A stretch of DNA of 46,641 nt from an uncultured Clostridia bacterium (GCA_946407735.1 CAMJPL010000022.1:1-46641), one strand, 5' to 3'; shown: positions 7,640-16,826, numbered from the stretch's first letter. Notes: generated by a model from the letters alone, not told the origin. Program-made: numbers and translations.

Positions 7640-9694
7640 TCAAATTATCTCGTATTCCCTCACCCCGGCGCGCTGTGTGCCGCGGACGGTTCTGCCGGTC
7701 TCGGTCGGGAGGCGGAATTCGACGTCCCAGTCCTTCGGCCAGCAGGGGAAGACGTTTTCGCCCTGGACGAGCATCGAGGCGGCTGTGATGCAGATAACGC
7801 TGCCGTGGTCCTGATCCGGCGTCTCGTCGAAATTCGGCCCCCACATCGCCGGGAAGAGCGCCGATCTGTCCGTCATCGCGCTCTCGCGCACGAGATGCCG
7901 CACCGCTTCGCTTTCCAGCCCCAGCATCGCCGCGTCGATCGGATCCTGACTCCAGCCGCCGTCGTGGCGGAAAAGCCGCTCGTCGTAGGCTCTGACCGCC
8001 AGATCGAGCCCGGGCTTCCCGATCCCGCACAGATCGAAGGGGAAGACGGGGTAGAGCTCGGCGTTTTCCACGTTTTTATTCACCGTTTCTATCTTCACGC
8101 GGCAGGGAAGCAGCTTTTTGCCGTCGCTCGGAAGATCCGGGATCTTCTTTTCCATGTACGCCGCGTAGTCGCGAAGCCCGGCGGGGACGTCCTTCATCTC
8201 GCCGATGTACCGGCATACCGCCGTCAGCCCCGATATGTCGGGCATGTCGTCCGCGCAGTACTGCCACGTCTCGACAGCCGAGACCGGGCAGAGTAGCAGC
8301 TTTCCGTCGAGCGTGCTGAAATGGCAGTCGAAGAAGCGCAGCGTCTCAAGACAGAACGAGAATATCCCGTCACGGCGCGAGCTGTCGCCCGTCACGGCGA
8401 GATATTTAAGCATCATGTAGGACAGCTCGAGCATCCCCTCGTAATGATACCTGATGTACCTGTTCTTCATCTCGCCGAGGCGCGCCTCGCCGCTCTCCGA
8501 ATGGTCGCCGTAATCGACGTCGCGCGCGAGTCCGAAGAAGGTCGCCGTCTCCCAGATGTGGATACCGCCGTGGCCGTAATGACGCTTGACGTGCTCCGAC
8601 GACATCGGCATCATCGAAAGATACATGTCGATGAGCGGAGTCATGCCGTAATAGTCGCCCATCTTCAGCATGTGCCAGTATATCAGACGGGTGTTCTGGA
8701 TCCAGTACGGCCCTCCCCAGTTCCGGTAGTCGTAGTTGCCCGGGCGGCCTTCCGTCTGCTTCGCCACGAATATCGAGCCGTTGAACTTGATCGGCATAGC
8801 GCCTCTGTCGGCGCAGCGGACCATGTACCGCTGATACAAAATTGCCCGCGTCACCGTTTCCGCCTCGTCCGAGCCGGAGATCAGTATGTACGATCTCTCC
8901 CAGAACCGCCGCCACGACGCCTTCGACGCTTCCAGCGTCTCTTCGCTCCAGCCGCCGCGCCCGGAGTATATCTCGTCGAGCCGCGATGCCATGTCTGACG
9001 CCGAGTCGGCGAAGCCCGCCGCCGAGCATATCGTCAGATTGAAGGACGATATCTTCTCGCCTGAGACGAGCGCGCTGCCGTCGAAGGAGAGCTCGGGCGA
9101 ATATACGGCCGCGCCGAAGCTCCATCCCAGCAGCGGATCGCGCTGCCTGCCGATCCAGAAGTCCATCTCCTGACGCTTAAGCATGAACTCGTAGCAGCTT
9201 TCGGCGTTGCGGTGGATCTGAGCCGCGCCGCCATGCGACACCGGAAGGATCACGTCGGCGCTCTCGTATATTTTCGCTGAAGTCGCGCAGTTCGAGCTGT
9301 CGGTCGGATATATCGGCTCGAAGCGGTAGTTTTCGAGCTTTACCGACGGCGCGGCAGGGGCGCTGAGCTCGGCTTTAAGACGGATGCACGGCGCGCCGTC
9401 CTCGGCGTATACGATGTATCTCCCAGCGTCGGAGGTTATATAAAGCACCCCGTTTTCGATGTCGAGCTCAAACTCCGCGTCATGGGAAAATCCGGCGCCG
9501 ACGGTGATGTGGGCGGTCTTTAAGAGCCGCCCGAGCTCGCTCCAGCAGTCGGTGCGGGAGACGAGCAGATGCAGCGTCCCGCCGCCGTCGAGCCAGACGT
9601 TGGCTCCAGTCTCGCCGCCGCCGATGGGAAGCGACTCCATCGAATCCGACATGTGTCCTTTGAATCTGAAGCCGTAATCTGAGATCTTTTTCAT
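7640..9694 (-). CDS. GH95-like / DUF5703-type glycoside hydrolase
   Basis: A 684-residue protein without signal peptide. The N-terminal beta-domain carries ESLPIGGGETGANVWL and LLVSRTDCWSELGRLL, the pattern of DUF5703 N-terminal domains, which stand in front of an (alpha/alpha)6 barrel like that of GH95 fucosidases and galactosidases. The barrel region holds YRNWGGPYWIQNTRLIYWHML (about residue 325) and HGGIHIWETATFF. ATG 9694 is chosen because longer forms would overlap the upstream dehydrogenase gene and the family start is MKKISDYG-like; a GGGAG lies 12 bases upstream. It is the last gene of the operon GH36-dehydrogenase-this gene, pointing to breakdown of an alpha-linked galactose- or fucose-bearing glycan inside the cell. 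Catalytic residues were not pinned down. Confidence 0.7.
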   Translation of the reverse strand: MKKISDYGFRFKGHMSDSMESLPIGGGETGANVWLDGGGTLHLLVSRTDCWSELGRLLKTAHITVGAGFSHDAEFELDIENGVLYITSDAGRYIVYAEDGAPCIRLKAELSAPAAPSVKLENYRFEPIYPTDSSNCATSAKIYESADVILPVSHGGAAQIHRNAESCYEFMLKRQEMDFWIGRQRDPLLGWSFGAAVYSPELSFDGSALVSGEKISSFNLTICSAAGFADSASDMASRLDEIYSGRGGWSEETLEASKASWRRFWERSYILISGSDEAETVTRAILYQRYMVRCADRGAMPIKFNGSIFVAKQTEGRPGNYDYRNWGGPYWIQNTRLIYWHMLKMGDYYGMTPLIDMYLSMMPMSSEHVKRHYGHGGIHIWETATFFGLARDVDYGDHSESGEARLGEMKNRYIRYHYEGMLELSYMMLKYLAVTGDSSRRDGIFSFCLETLRFFDCHFSTLDGKLLLCPVSAVETWQYCADDMPDISGLTAVCRYIGEMKDVPAGLRDYAAYMEKKIPDLPSDGKKLLPCRVKIETVNKNVENAELYPVFPFDLCGIGKPGLDLAVRAYDERLFRHDGGWSQDPIDAAMLGLESEAVRHLVRESAMTDRSALFPAMWGPNFDETPDQDHGSVICITAASMLVQGENVFPCWPKDWDVEFRLPTETGRTVRGTQRAGVREYEII

Positions 9695-9719
9695 GATGAC
9701 GATGTTCTCCCTTATGATG

Positions 9720-10748
9720 TCATGCGTTTTCGAGCTGATCCCAGTCGAACTGGACGACCGGGAAGCTCCTTTCCGCCGCGAGGCGGGCATAGACCTCCGG
9801 CGCCTCGAGCGGCGAGCGCGTCTCCTCGACCATCCCCTCGAGATCCAGCCTGCCGCCTGCGGCGAGGCGCAGGACGGCGCGGATGTCGTCCCTCGTCGTC
9901 CAGAGGCCGCGCGATGACTCGAATGACGGCCGCGCGTTCGTGTGTGCGCCTATAAGCGATATCCCCGGCCCGTGCACCTTGCGGTAGTAGTCGATGGTGA
10001 AGTCCGAGTTCCTCGTGCAGCCGAGAAGCCCGACCCTGCCGAACCTCGCCATGCAGTCGAGGACCTGATCGAGCGCCTTGCCGCTGCCCGTCACCTCTAT
10101 CGCCGTGTTAACGCCTCCCGGAGCGATGGCGCGCACCTTTTCCTCGAAATCGGGCGAGAACGGATCGACCGCGGCGTCGGCGCCGAGCGAGAGCGCCTTT
10201 TCCCGCTTTTCCGGCGTCGGATCGGCGGCTATGACTGGGCAGCCTCCCGCCGCTCTCAGCTCCTGAACGGCGAGAAGCCCCAGCACCCCGAGCCCCATCA
10301 CTATCGCTGACTCGCCTATCTCGAGCCCGCATTTGCGTATCGCCGCCATCGGGAAGGTGGCGATCATCGAAAGAGCCGCGTCCCGCATCGAGTTTTTCGG
10401 CTCGAGCGGATGCACGTTCTCCTCGCTCAGCAGCTGATACATGCTGTGCTTTCCCCATGAGCAGGCGACCCTGTCGCCCGGCTTTACCGACTTTACGCCC
10501 TCCCCGGCTTCGATGACGACGCCGGAGGAGCTGTAGCCGAGTGAGCGCGGGAAGACGGCCGGGCCGCTGCCGGAGCCGCGCGCCGGGCTTATGTTGGTGT
10601 CGCCGACGAGATTCGCGCGCTCGGTGCCGCTGCTTATCGTCGAGAAGGCGGTCTTTATCAGCGCCTGTCCCCGTCCCGGTCTGCCGATCTCATTCGTGAC
10701 CAGCTCCGCCTTGCCGGGAGAGGTGAATATTATCTGTCTGTTTTCCAT
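9720..10748 (-). CDS. Medium-chain zinc-type alcohol/sugar dehydrogenase
   Basis: A 342-residue NAD(P)-dependent oxidoreductase of the medium-chain family. It shows the GroES-like N-terminal domain with STISSGTERANLVG near residue 36, the catalytic-domain stretch PRSLGYSSSGVV, GDRVACSWGKH, and the Rossmann motif VMGLGVLGLLAVQ near residue 150. The usual structural-zinc cluster of four cysteines is not seen, and the STISSGTE pattern is typical of a sub-group linked to sugar or cyclitol oxidation. It lies in an operon between the GH36 galactosidase (22 bp upstream) and the GH95-like gene (25 bp downstream), so oxidation of the released sugar is a reasonable guess. Substrate cannot be read from sequence. 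Confidence 0.85.
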   Translation of the reverse strand: MENRQIIFTSPGKAELVTNEIGRPGRGQALIKTAFSTISSGTERANLVGDTNISPARGSGSGPAVFPRSLGYSSSGVVIEAGEGVKSVKPGDRVACSWGKHSMYQLLSEENVHPLEPKNSMRDAALSMIATFPMAAIRKCGLEIGESAIVMGLGVLGLLAVQELRAAGGCPVIAADPTPEKREKALSLGADAAVDPFSPDFEEKVRAIAPGGVNTAIEVTGSGKALDQVLDCMARFGRVGLLGCTRNSDFTIDYYRKVHGPGISLIGAHTNARPSFESSRGLWTTRDDIRAVLRLAAGGRLDLEGMVEETRSPLEAPEVYARLAAERSFPVVQFDWDQLENA

Positions 10749-10770
10749 AACGTGTCACCGTGGCTGTGTG

Positions 10771-12813
10771 TTACTGACTGACTTTCTTATCGGGGGCAAG
10801 CGATATTATCCTCCCCTCGTATCTTTTCCCGCATCTCACCTTTATTCCGTATGAGATGATGTCTTCTCCCGGCATCACATCCGGCCTCCCGCCGTCATCA
10901 GATACGAGATACGAGGCATTCGGATCTATCCCCTCCGGGAAGACGATGTATTCATCTGTGTCGTCGATGAGCCGGAAGACGAATATCAGACTGCCCTCGC
11001 CGTCGATGTTCTCATACTGCGCCGCGCACCAGCCGGTAAAGTCGCTCACGCCCTTCGGCGGCGTCAGCAGACGGCAGACGCTCCGCGCCATGAAGCGCCG
11101 GTGACGCTCGTAGAACCCGGCTCCCGCCCGCACGGCGGCGCGGGTGGCATCGCCGTAGCTCAGAAGATCGCCGCTCAGCCCCCATTCGCCCATGAGGCCG
11201 GTCTTTACCGCGAGGTCGGCCGATATATCGAAGGTGTGATCCCACCACGGGTCTCCTGCGGCGAGCACCTTCCTGCGGTTTTTCGCGTCCCGGTCGAAAT
11301 ATGATACGATGTCGAAGGACGCCTCGTGGATGACGCTCCACGCGCCGAGATACGACGGCGGCACGCGGGACGCCGCTCCCTGCCGGATCCTGAGGCATTC
11401 GAGCGGATGAACGGTGTCGCTGAGGAAGAAGCCGTGATAAAAGCCGAGGCAGCTCGTGAAATCGGACCGCATACCGCCGCTCGAGCAGCCCTCGAAGGAG
11501 ACGCCGGGATTCCTCTCCCGTATCATTGAAAGAAGCTCCTCCTCGGCTCTGTAATACCGGTAATAATTGCTCCCGGTGAGATCGCGGAGCATGTTGCTGT
11601 TGAAATCGAGCTTCATCCAGCACAGCCCGTAGGTTTTGACCAGCCTCGTCAGCTCGGAGCACAGATGCTCCCTAACGTCGGGATTCGTAAGATCGTAGAC
11701 GATGGTGTCTTCTTTGAGGAACCAGTCGGGATGATCGTCATACACCGGTGTGCCGGGGCAGGCGCGCTCCGGCTCCATCCACAGCCCGAAGCCCATGCCT
11801 AGACTCCGTATATGATCGGCGAAATCCTTCATGCCGCCTCTGAAGGCGCGCTCTCTGCATTCCCGCCAGTCGCCGACCTGATTTCCCCAGTCCTCGCCCC
11901 TGCCGAACCATCCGGCGTCGACGACGAAGACCTTACAGCCGAGCTCTGCCGCCCTTTCCGCCTGAGCCTTGAGCGCGCCGGTGTCGAGGACGTCGAAGCG
12001 GTAAAACCATGTGTTGTATATCAGCGGCGGCAGCTCGGCGCGGCCGAAGTAGTCGATCAGATATCTCTGGAAATCGGCGCTGCCGCGCTCCGGCTCGCCG
12101 TCCGTCCCGTACATGACGAGGCGCGGCAGGCGTATCGTCTCACCGGCTCCGACCGTCATGTGAAGGTCCCTGTCGGACAGCCCGGCCTCGACAACGACGC
12201 AGGACGCGCGGCTGTCCGATATCCTCGACGCGCGTATCACCCAGTCGCCGACCGGCACAACGTGTATCGCCGCCGATATCCGGCTCTCGGTGTGCCGGAT
12301 GAAAACGAACGGAGTGCAGCTGTCGCAGGAGCGGCCGGACGAGTTCGAGAACGATATCGTCCCGGCGGACAGCGGACGCCAGACGCCGCGGTTTTCAGCC
12401 GACCAGTTAGACGCCTGACCGTATATCTCATAGCTGTCGCCGGAGAGGACTATCCTCGGAAGACACGCGAAGAATACGGACGCATCGCCGGTCTCGTTCG
12501 TGACGCTGTCCTCGCGCGTGACGACGCCGGTCTTGCCGTCGACGCTCCATACCGTCTCGAGGCGGTACTCGCCGCCCGGCGTGCGGTATGTCGTTTTAAG
12601 CCGATCTTCCGACGTTTCACGGGATTCCGGGACGAATCTGCTTCCCTCAAATCTCCCTCTGTCGGTGACAAGATAAAAGCCGCCGTCGCACTCCGGCATT
12701 CCCGAGCCGAGGCGGCACAGAAGCCCGAACAGCCTCTCGGGCCTTATATCCCCGCCCTTTTCGCCGAACATTATCCCGCGCCTTAATGGCGCGCCGAGTC
12801 TGAATCCGCCCAT
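10771..12813 (-). CDS. Alpha-galactosidase, GH36
   Basis: A 680-residue retaining glycosidase that should hydrolyse alpha-1,6-linked galactose from raffinose-type or other galactosides. N-terminal beta-supersandwich, then a TIM barrel from about residue 265. Barrel motifs: VVDAGWFGRGEDWGNQVGDW (298-317), GLWMEPERA, DLTNP, WMKLDFN with predicted nucleophile Asp403, FEGCSSGGMRSD and FFLSDTVHPLECLRIRQG with predicted acid/base Asp466. No signal peptide, so it acts on imported sugars. A GGAGG site precedes the ATG. First gene of a three-gene operon with a dehydrogenase and a GH95-like enzyme, driven by the promoter at 12876. Confidence 0.93.
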   Translation of the reverse strand: MGGFRLGAPLRRGIMFGEKGGDIRPERLFGLLCRLGSGMPECDGGFYLVTDRGRFEGSRFVPESRETSEDRLKTTYRTPGGEYRLETVWSVDGKTGVVTREDSVTNETGDASVFFACLPRIVLSGDSYEIYGQASNWSAENRGVWRPLSAGTISFSNSSGRSCDSCTPFVFIRHTESRISAAIHVVPVGDWVIRASRISDSRASCVVVEAGLSDRDLHMTVGAGETIRLPRLVMYGTDGEPERGSADFQRYLIDYFGRAELPPLIYNTWFYRFDVLDTGALKAQAERAAELGCKVFVVDAGWFGRGEDWGNQVGDWRECRERAFRGGMKDFADHIRSLGMGFGLWMEPERACPGTPVYDDHPDWFLKEDTIVYDLTNPDVREHLCSELTRLVKTYGLCWMKLDFNSNMLRDLTGSNYYRYYRAEEELLSMIRERNPGVSFEGCSSGGMRSDFTSCLGFYHGFFLSDTVHPLECLRIRQGAASRVPPSYLGAWSVIHEASFDIVSYFDRDAKNRRKVLAAGDPWWDHTFDISADLAVKTGLMGEWGLSGDLLSYGDATRAAVRAGAGFYERHRRFMARSVCRLLTPPKGVSDFTGWCAAQYENIDGEGSLIFVFRLIDDTDEYIVFPEGIDPNASYLVSDDGGRPDVMPGEDIISYGIKVRCGKRYEGRIISLAPDKKVSQ

Positions 12814-12875
12814 ATAAGCGATCCTCCGTCAGTTTCAGGTCAGCCGGATGTCTCCTCCGGTTCCATACTCTACTG

Positions 12876-12904
12876 ATTATACCATAAAAAAACGCCCGGC
12901 GCAA
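12876..12904 (-). promoter_or_regulatory. Promoter of the GH36 operon with candidate operator
   Basis: On the minus strand TTGCGC and TATAAT are 17 bp apart. The inverted repeat CGCCGGGCG overlaps the 3' end of the -35 and the start of the spacer; a matching CGCCCGGCG lies in the spacer of the GH95-like promoter at 26274. Confidence 0.65.
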
Positions 12905-12967
12905 TAAGGGAATCGAAATTCGGGGCTCAAAATGCGGGACGGGCAAATGTAAATCTTCTTATTTATA

Positions 12968-12997
12968 TTGACAACCGTCGGTTGAGTGTGATAGAAT
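12968..12997 (+). promoter_or_regulatory. Promoter of the sugar-binding lipoprotein with 13-bp palindrome
   Basis: TTGACA (12968-12973) and TAGAAT (12992-12997) with an 18-bp spacer. The perfect odd palindrome CAACCGTCGGTTG (12972-12984) overlaps the -35 and spacer, a usual place for a LacI- or GntR-type repressor to bind. Confidence 0.7.
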
Positions 12998-13060
12998 ATT
13001 TACAGAAGATATTTTATTTATAAAAAACGGCACCTGATGCCGTAGAGGGGAATACATCCT

Positions 13061-14548
13061 ATGAATCTCAAAAAAGCAGCCGCGCTTTCTCTGGCAGCTC
13101 TCATATCGTCGCTCTCAGTCGCCGCCTGCGGCGCCGCGCCGACCGACTCTCCGGCCTCGACCACCGCCGCCGATGCCGGCGACGCCGTCACGATAGCCGA
13201 GGACACCACCACGGTAATGCAGAACGATCTGCCGGACGATCTCCGCTTTGACGGCGAGACGATAAACATCTGGTACTTCACAAAGAACAGCGACGTCTCC
13301 GAGTCGTTCATCGACATGGCCGGCGAGCAGTCGGGCGACATCGTCGAGGACGCCATCTACAACCGCAACCTCAAGACCGAGGAGCGTCTCGGCGTCAAGC
13401 TTAACTTCGTCGACAACGGCGTCGGCTCCTCCGACACCGGCACCGAGATCCGCAAGCTGATCATGGCCGGATCGACCGATTACGACTTCTACAACGTCGT
13501 TCAGTGGAACACCGCGAAATACGTCACCGAGGGCCTGTTCATGAACATGATGAACGCCCCGTATATCGACATCGAGAAGCCGTGGTGGGCGACCGAGTAC
13601 ATGAAGGAATTCACGGTCGGCAACACCAGCCTCTACTTCCTCTGCGGCGACATCGACATCGACATGATCCGCTGCATCGGGTGCATGTACTTCAACAAGC
13701 AGCTGTACGCGAACTATTTCGGCGATCCCGACGAGCAGTATCAGCTCGTGCTCGACGGAAAATGGACGATAGACGCCCTCTACGAGAAAGTGGCCGCCTC
13801 CTACGCCGATCTTAACGGCGACAACAGCCCCGACGTCCTCGATCAGTACGGGCTGCTTCTCAACAACTACAACAACTGCGACATAATCTTCTACGGCCTC
13901 GGCATGAGAGCCACCGGCCGCGACGAAGAGGGCATGCCGGTCATCGTCCTCAACACCGAGCGCAACGCCGGCGCGATGGAGGCGATGTTCCACCTGATAT
14001 GGGAGAACGACGGGACCCGCGTCGGAGACCCGCTGCCGAACACTCAGGACTTCAACAACGGCCTTTCGATGTACCTGATGGGCTTCCTCTACTCGTCCGA
14101 ATTCCTGCGCGACATGACGCAGGACTACGGAATCATCCCGACCGTCAAGCTGAATGAGGAGCAGAGCCAGTATTATTCGGTCGTTCACGACATCGCCACC
14201 CTGCAGTGCGTCCCGACCACCTGCACAAAGCTCGAGGCCGTCAGCGCCGTGCTCGAGGAGATGGCCTACGAGAGCTATCTGTCGGTCACCCCGTCCTATT
14301 ATGAGACGGCTCTCAAGACCAAGTACACCCGCGACAATCTGTCGTCGCAGATAATCGACCTGCTCCACGACACCGCCATGACCGACATGGCCTATATCTA
14401 TCAGGACGCCTTCAGCTCTGTCGGCTACGCCGGGCGCAACCTGATAGCGTCGAAGAAGTCCGACCTCGCGTCATGGTACGCGAAGAAGGAAAAGTCAGCT
14501 CTCAAGAACATGCAGAAGCTGATAGACAAGTACAACGAGATGGGCTGA
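13061..14548 (+). CDS. Extracellular solute-binding lipoprotein (sugar ABC type)
   Basis: A 495-residue protein with signal peptide and lipobox SVAAC (lipidated Cys23), followed by a Ser/Thr/Ala-rich linker of about 30 residues and then a type-1 sugar-binding fold (INIWYFTKNSD, NRNLKTEERLGVKLNF, YDFYNVVQW). Such proteins hand oligosaccharides to an ABC importer. No permease or ATPase gene is adjacent: the next gene is proA on the other strand behind a terminator, so this is an orphan binding protein that must use a transporter encoded elsewhere. It is divergent from the alpha-galactosidase operon, and both promoters carry palindromes, suggesting joint induction by a galactoside. GAGGGG ribosome site present. 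Confidence 0.88.
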   Translation: MNLKKAAALSLAALISSLSVAACGAAPTDSPASTTAADAGDAVTIAEDTTTVMQNDLPDDLRFDGETINIWYFTKNSDVSESFIDMAGEQSGDIVEDAIYNRNLKTEERLGVKLNFVDNGVGSSDTGTEIRKLIMAGSTDYDFYNVVQWNTAKYVTEGLFMNMMNAPYIDIEKPWWATEYMKEFTVGNTSLYFLCGDIDIDMIRCIGCMYFNKQLYANYFGDPDEQYQLVLDGKWTIDALYEKVAASYADLNGDNSPDVLDQYGLLLNNYNNCDIIFYGLGMRATGRDEEGMPVIVLNTERNAGAMEAMFHLIWENDGTRVGDPLPNTQDFNNGLSMYLMGFLYSSEFLRDMTQDYGIIPTVKLNEEQSQYYSVVHDIATLQCVPTTCTKLEAVSAVLEEMAYESYLSVTPSYYETALKTKYTRDNLSSQIIDLLHDTAMTDMAYIYQDAFSSVGYAGRNLIASKKSDLASWYAKKEKSALKNMQKLIDKYNEMG

Positions 14549-14566
14549 GATAAAACGATATAAAAT

Positions 14567-14599
14567 AAGCTTTTTCCCGCCGTCGGCGGGAAAAAGCTT
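14567..14599. terminator. Bidirectional terminator between convergent genes
   Basis: A perfect 15-bp stem (AAGCTTTTTCCCGCC and its complement, loop GTC) lies between the ends of the solute-binding gene and proA. T-rich stretches lie outside the stem, better on the minus-strand side. Confidence 0.75.
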
Positions 14600-14626
14600 G
14601 ATCTGTTTGTTCGGTCCTTAATTATT

Positions 14627-15901
14627 TCATCTCACCTGTCCGTCGCCGTCGACGTAATACTTTATCGTCGTCATCGCCTCGGCGGCCATCGGGCCTCTCA
14701 CGTGCAGCTTCTGTGTCGATATGCCGATCTCGGCCCCGAGGCCGAACTCTCCGCCGTCGGTGAAGCGCGTCGAGGCGTTCACGTAGACGCAGGCGGCGTC
14801 GATCTCCCGGCGGAAGCGCTCAGCTGAAGCGATGGACTCGGTCATTATGCACTCGCTGTGCATCGTCGAGTATCGGGAGATGTGGCTTATCGCCTCATCG
14901 AGCGACGGCACCACCCTGACGGCCATGATGTAGTCGTCGAACTCCGTCTCGTAGTCCTCTTCGGTGACGTCCTTTATTTCGGCGTTTGGATGCGCCGCCT
15001 TTATCGCCGCCTTCGACGCGGCGTCGCAGCGCAGCTCGAGACCGTATTGCCTCGTCCGCTCAAAGAAGCGGGGGAGGAAGGCGTCCTTCACCTTTTCGTG
15101 CACGAGAAGCGTCTCGGCGGCGTTGCAGACGGCCGGGCGAGAGCATTTCGCGTTCACGGCGACATTCAGCGACTTCTCGATGTCGGCGCTGTCGTCGATG
15201 TAGATGTGGCAGTTTCCGGCTCCCGTCTCAATGGCTGGGACGGACGAATTTTCTACGACGCTCTTTATCAGCCCTCTGCCGCCGCGCGGTATCAGCACGT
15301 CGACGAGCCCGCGCATCCGCATCAGGGCCTCGGAGCTTTCCCGCGTCACGTCGTCGATGAGGCAGACGAGATCGGCGGGATATCCCTTGTCCGCTATCGC
15401 GCCGCGGATCAGCCTTACCGTCTCGCGGTTCGTGCGGACGGCCTCCTTGCCGCCGCGCAGGACGACGGCGTTGCCGGTCTTCAGCGTTATCGCGGCGGCG
15501 TCCGCCGTTACGTTCGGGCGCGCCTCGTATATCATCGCGACGACGCCGAGCGGCACGCGGACCTTCGTTATCACCAGCCCGTTCGGCCGTGTCACGCGCT
15601 CGCCTGCCCCGCACGGATCGGGGAGCGCCGCCACCTCGCGCATCCCGGCGGCGGCCGATTCGATGCGCTTTCTGTCGAATCTCAGCCTGTCGATCATCGG
15701 CTCGGGATAGCCGTTTTCCCTCGCGGCGGCTATATCCTCGGCGTTCGCCTTTTCGATGTCGGCGGCTCCCGAGACTATCGCGTCGGCCGCGGCGGCGATG
15801 AGCGAGTTCTTTTCCCCCGATGACGCCGCGCACAGCGAGCGGGAGGCCGTCTTCGCCGAGGAGCAGAGCTCCCTTACGGCGGATTCAATATTTCCGTTCA
15901 T
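14627..15901 (-). CDS. proA: Glutamate-5-semialdehyde dehydrogenase (gamma-glutamyl phosphate reductase)
   Basis: ProA reduces glutamyl-5-phosphate with NADPH to glutamate semialdehyde, the second step of proline synthesis. The protein is 424 residues from ATG 15901, which has AGGGG nine bases upstream; a start nine codons earlier is possible but has a poorer ribosome site. Motifs: PLGVVAMIYEARPNVT, LKTGNAVVLRGGKEA, ETGAGNCHIYID and the catalytic cysteine at about residue 259 in PAVCNAAETLLVH, then TRFTDGGEFGLGAEIGIST near the end. The usual partner proB (glutamate 5-kinase) is not within this window. Confidence 0.96.
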   Translation of the reverse strand: MNGNIESAVRELCSSAKTASRSLCAASSGEKNSLIAAAADAIVSGAADIEKANAEDIAAARENGYPEPMIDRLRFDRKRIESAAAGMREVAALPDPCGAGERVTRPNGLVITKVRVPLGVVAMIYEARPNVTADAAAITLKTGNAVVLRGGKEAVRTNRETVRLIRGAIADKGYPADLVCLIDDVTRESSEALMRMRGLVDVLIPRGGRGLIKSVVENSSVPAIETGAGNCHIYIDDSADIEKSLNVAVNAKCSRPAVCNAAETLLVHEKVKDAFLPRFFERTRQYGLELRCDAASKAAIKAAHPNAEIKDVTEEDYETEFDDYIMAVRVVPSLDEAISHISRYSTMHSECIMTESIASAERFRREIDAACVYVNASTRFTDGGEFGLGAEIGISTQKLHVRGPMAAEAMTTIKYYVDGDGQVR

Positions 15902-15964
15902 CTGCGATACCCCTTTTTTCTGCTTCATGCTTACAGGCGCCTTTCGCCTGAGTGTAAAACGCGT

Positions 15965-16369
15965 TCAGCGTCTGAGATATTCGAGCGCCTTTTCGACCAG
16001 CTCGCGGTCTCCCCTGAAGGTGAGTGCGTTCCTCGCCCCCTGAGGCGTAGCCCATTCGTAGCCGACGACCTCCTCCGGCTGTATCTTCACCTTCGGCGTC
16101 TCGCCGTCTTTCACGTGAGCGACGAAATATACGACGTCCTTCATTACTCCGGGGCACGGCGAGTATCTCGTCACCTCGCGGAAGCCGGTGTCGATGTCGA
16201 CGTCGAGGCCGACCTCCTCCTTTATCTCGCGCCGGGCCGTCATCTCCTCGGTCTCGCCGCTCTCGGTGTGTCCCTTCGGAAATCCCCAATGTCCCTTCTG
16301 CTGATGTATGAGCAGGATCCTGCCCGCGCCGTTGAATATAAGCGCACCGCAGGACTTCTCATGCTTCAT
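15965..16369 (-). CDS. Nudix hydrolase, Ap4A-hydrolase-like
   Basis: The full Nudix box is visible (GHTESGETEEMTARREIKEE, then VG), with the two catalytic glutamates that bind magnesium. The N-terminus MKHEKSCGALIF and the FPKGH step match bacterial bis(5'-nucleosyl)-tetraphosphatases of the asymmetric type, which clear dinucleoside polyphosphates. I start at 16369, which gives this N-terminus with AGGA six bases upstream; an ATG seven codons earlier is also in frame. About 130 residues, the usual size. It has its own promoter and is followed 63 bp later by proA on the same strand. Confidence 0.9.
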   Translation of the reverse strand: MKHEKSCGALIFNGAGRILLIHQQKGHWGFPKGHTESGETEEMTARREIKEEVGLDVDIDTGFREVTRYSPCPGVMKDVVYFVAHVKDGETPKVKIQPEEVVGYEWATPQGARNALTFRGDRELVEKALEYLRR

Positions 16370-16426
16370 GTCCGTTCCTGTCCCGATCATCTGGATGAAT
16401 CCCTGCCTTTTTATAATTCATATACT

Positions 16427-16455
16427 ATAATACACCTTTTTGTATAATAATTCAA
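16427..16455 (-). promoter_or_regulatory. Divergent promoter region for Nudix gene (and probably zapA)
   Basis: On the minus strand TTGAAT and TATTAT are 17 bp apart. On the plus strand TATAAT hexamers at 16426 and 16443 overlap it, each with a weak -35, and could serve zapA. The overlap implies that the two directions exclude each other. Confidence 0.5.
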
Positions 16456-16495
16456 TCGTCATTTTGTTAAAAACGTCTATCCTCGGAGGCCAGCC

Positions 16496-16807
16496 ATGCC
16501 GGAAAACAAAAACAAGATCACTCTGAACATCCAGGACACCGCCATCACCATCGTCTCGGGCGAATCGCCGGAGTACATCCGCGCTCTCGAAAAGCAGCTG
16601 AACGACCGCATGTCGGAGCTCACCCGCTCATCCCGCCGCGTCTCGCGCACCGAGGCCGCCATGCTCGTCGCGCTCGACTGCCTCGACGAGAGGGTAAAGG
16701 CCGAGATGAGATACCGCGAGCTCAACGCCCGCTTCGACGAGTACGGCCGCGTCCTCGACGACGTGAAGCGCGAGAACGACGAGCTGAGAAAGCTGCTCGG
16801 CAAGTGA
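16496..16807 (+). CDS. zapA: Cell division protein ZapA
   Basis: A 103-residue ZapA, a small FtsZ-binding protein that bundles FtsZ filaments at midcell. It has the short N-terminal domain (KNKITLNIQDTAITIVSGESPEYIRALEKQL) and the C-terminal helix (TEAAMLVALDCLDERVKAE, ending in a Glu/Arg-rich coiled coil) that makes the tetramer. GGAGG site upstream of the ATG. The SpoU methyltransferase gene follows after 19 bp on the same strand. Confidence 0.92.
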   Translation: MPENKNKITLNIQDTAITIVSGESPEYIRALEKQLNDRMSELTRSSRRVSRTEAAMLVALDCLDERVKAEMRYRELNARFDEYGRVLDDVKRENDELRKLLGK

Positions 16808-16826
16808 GGAAAGCGGGCAGACACTC

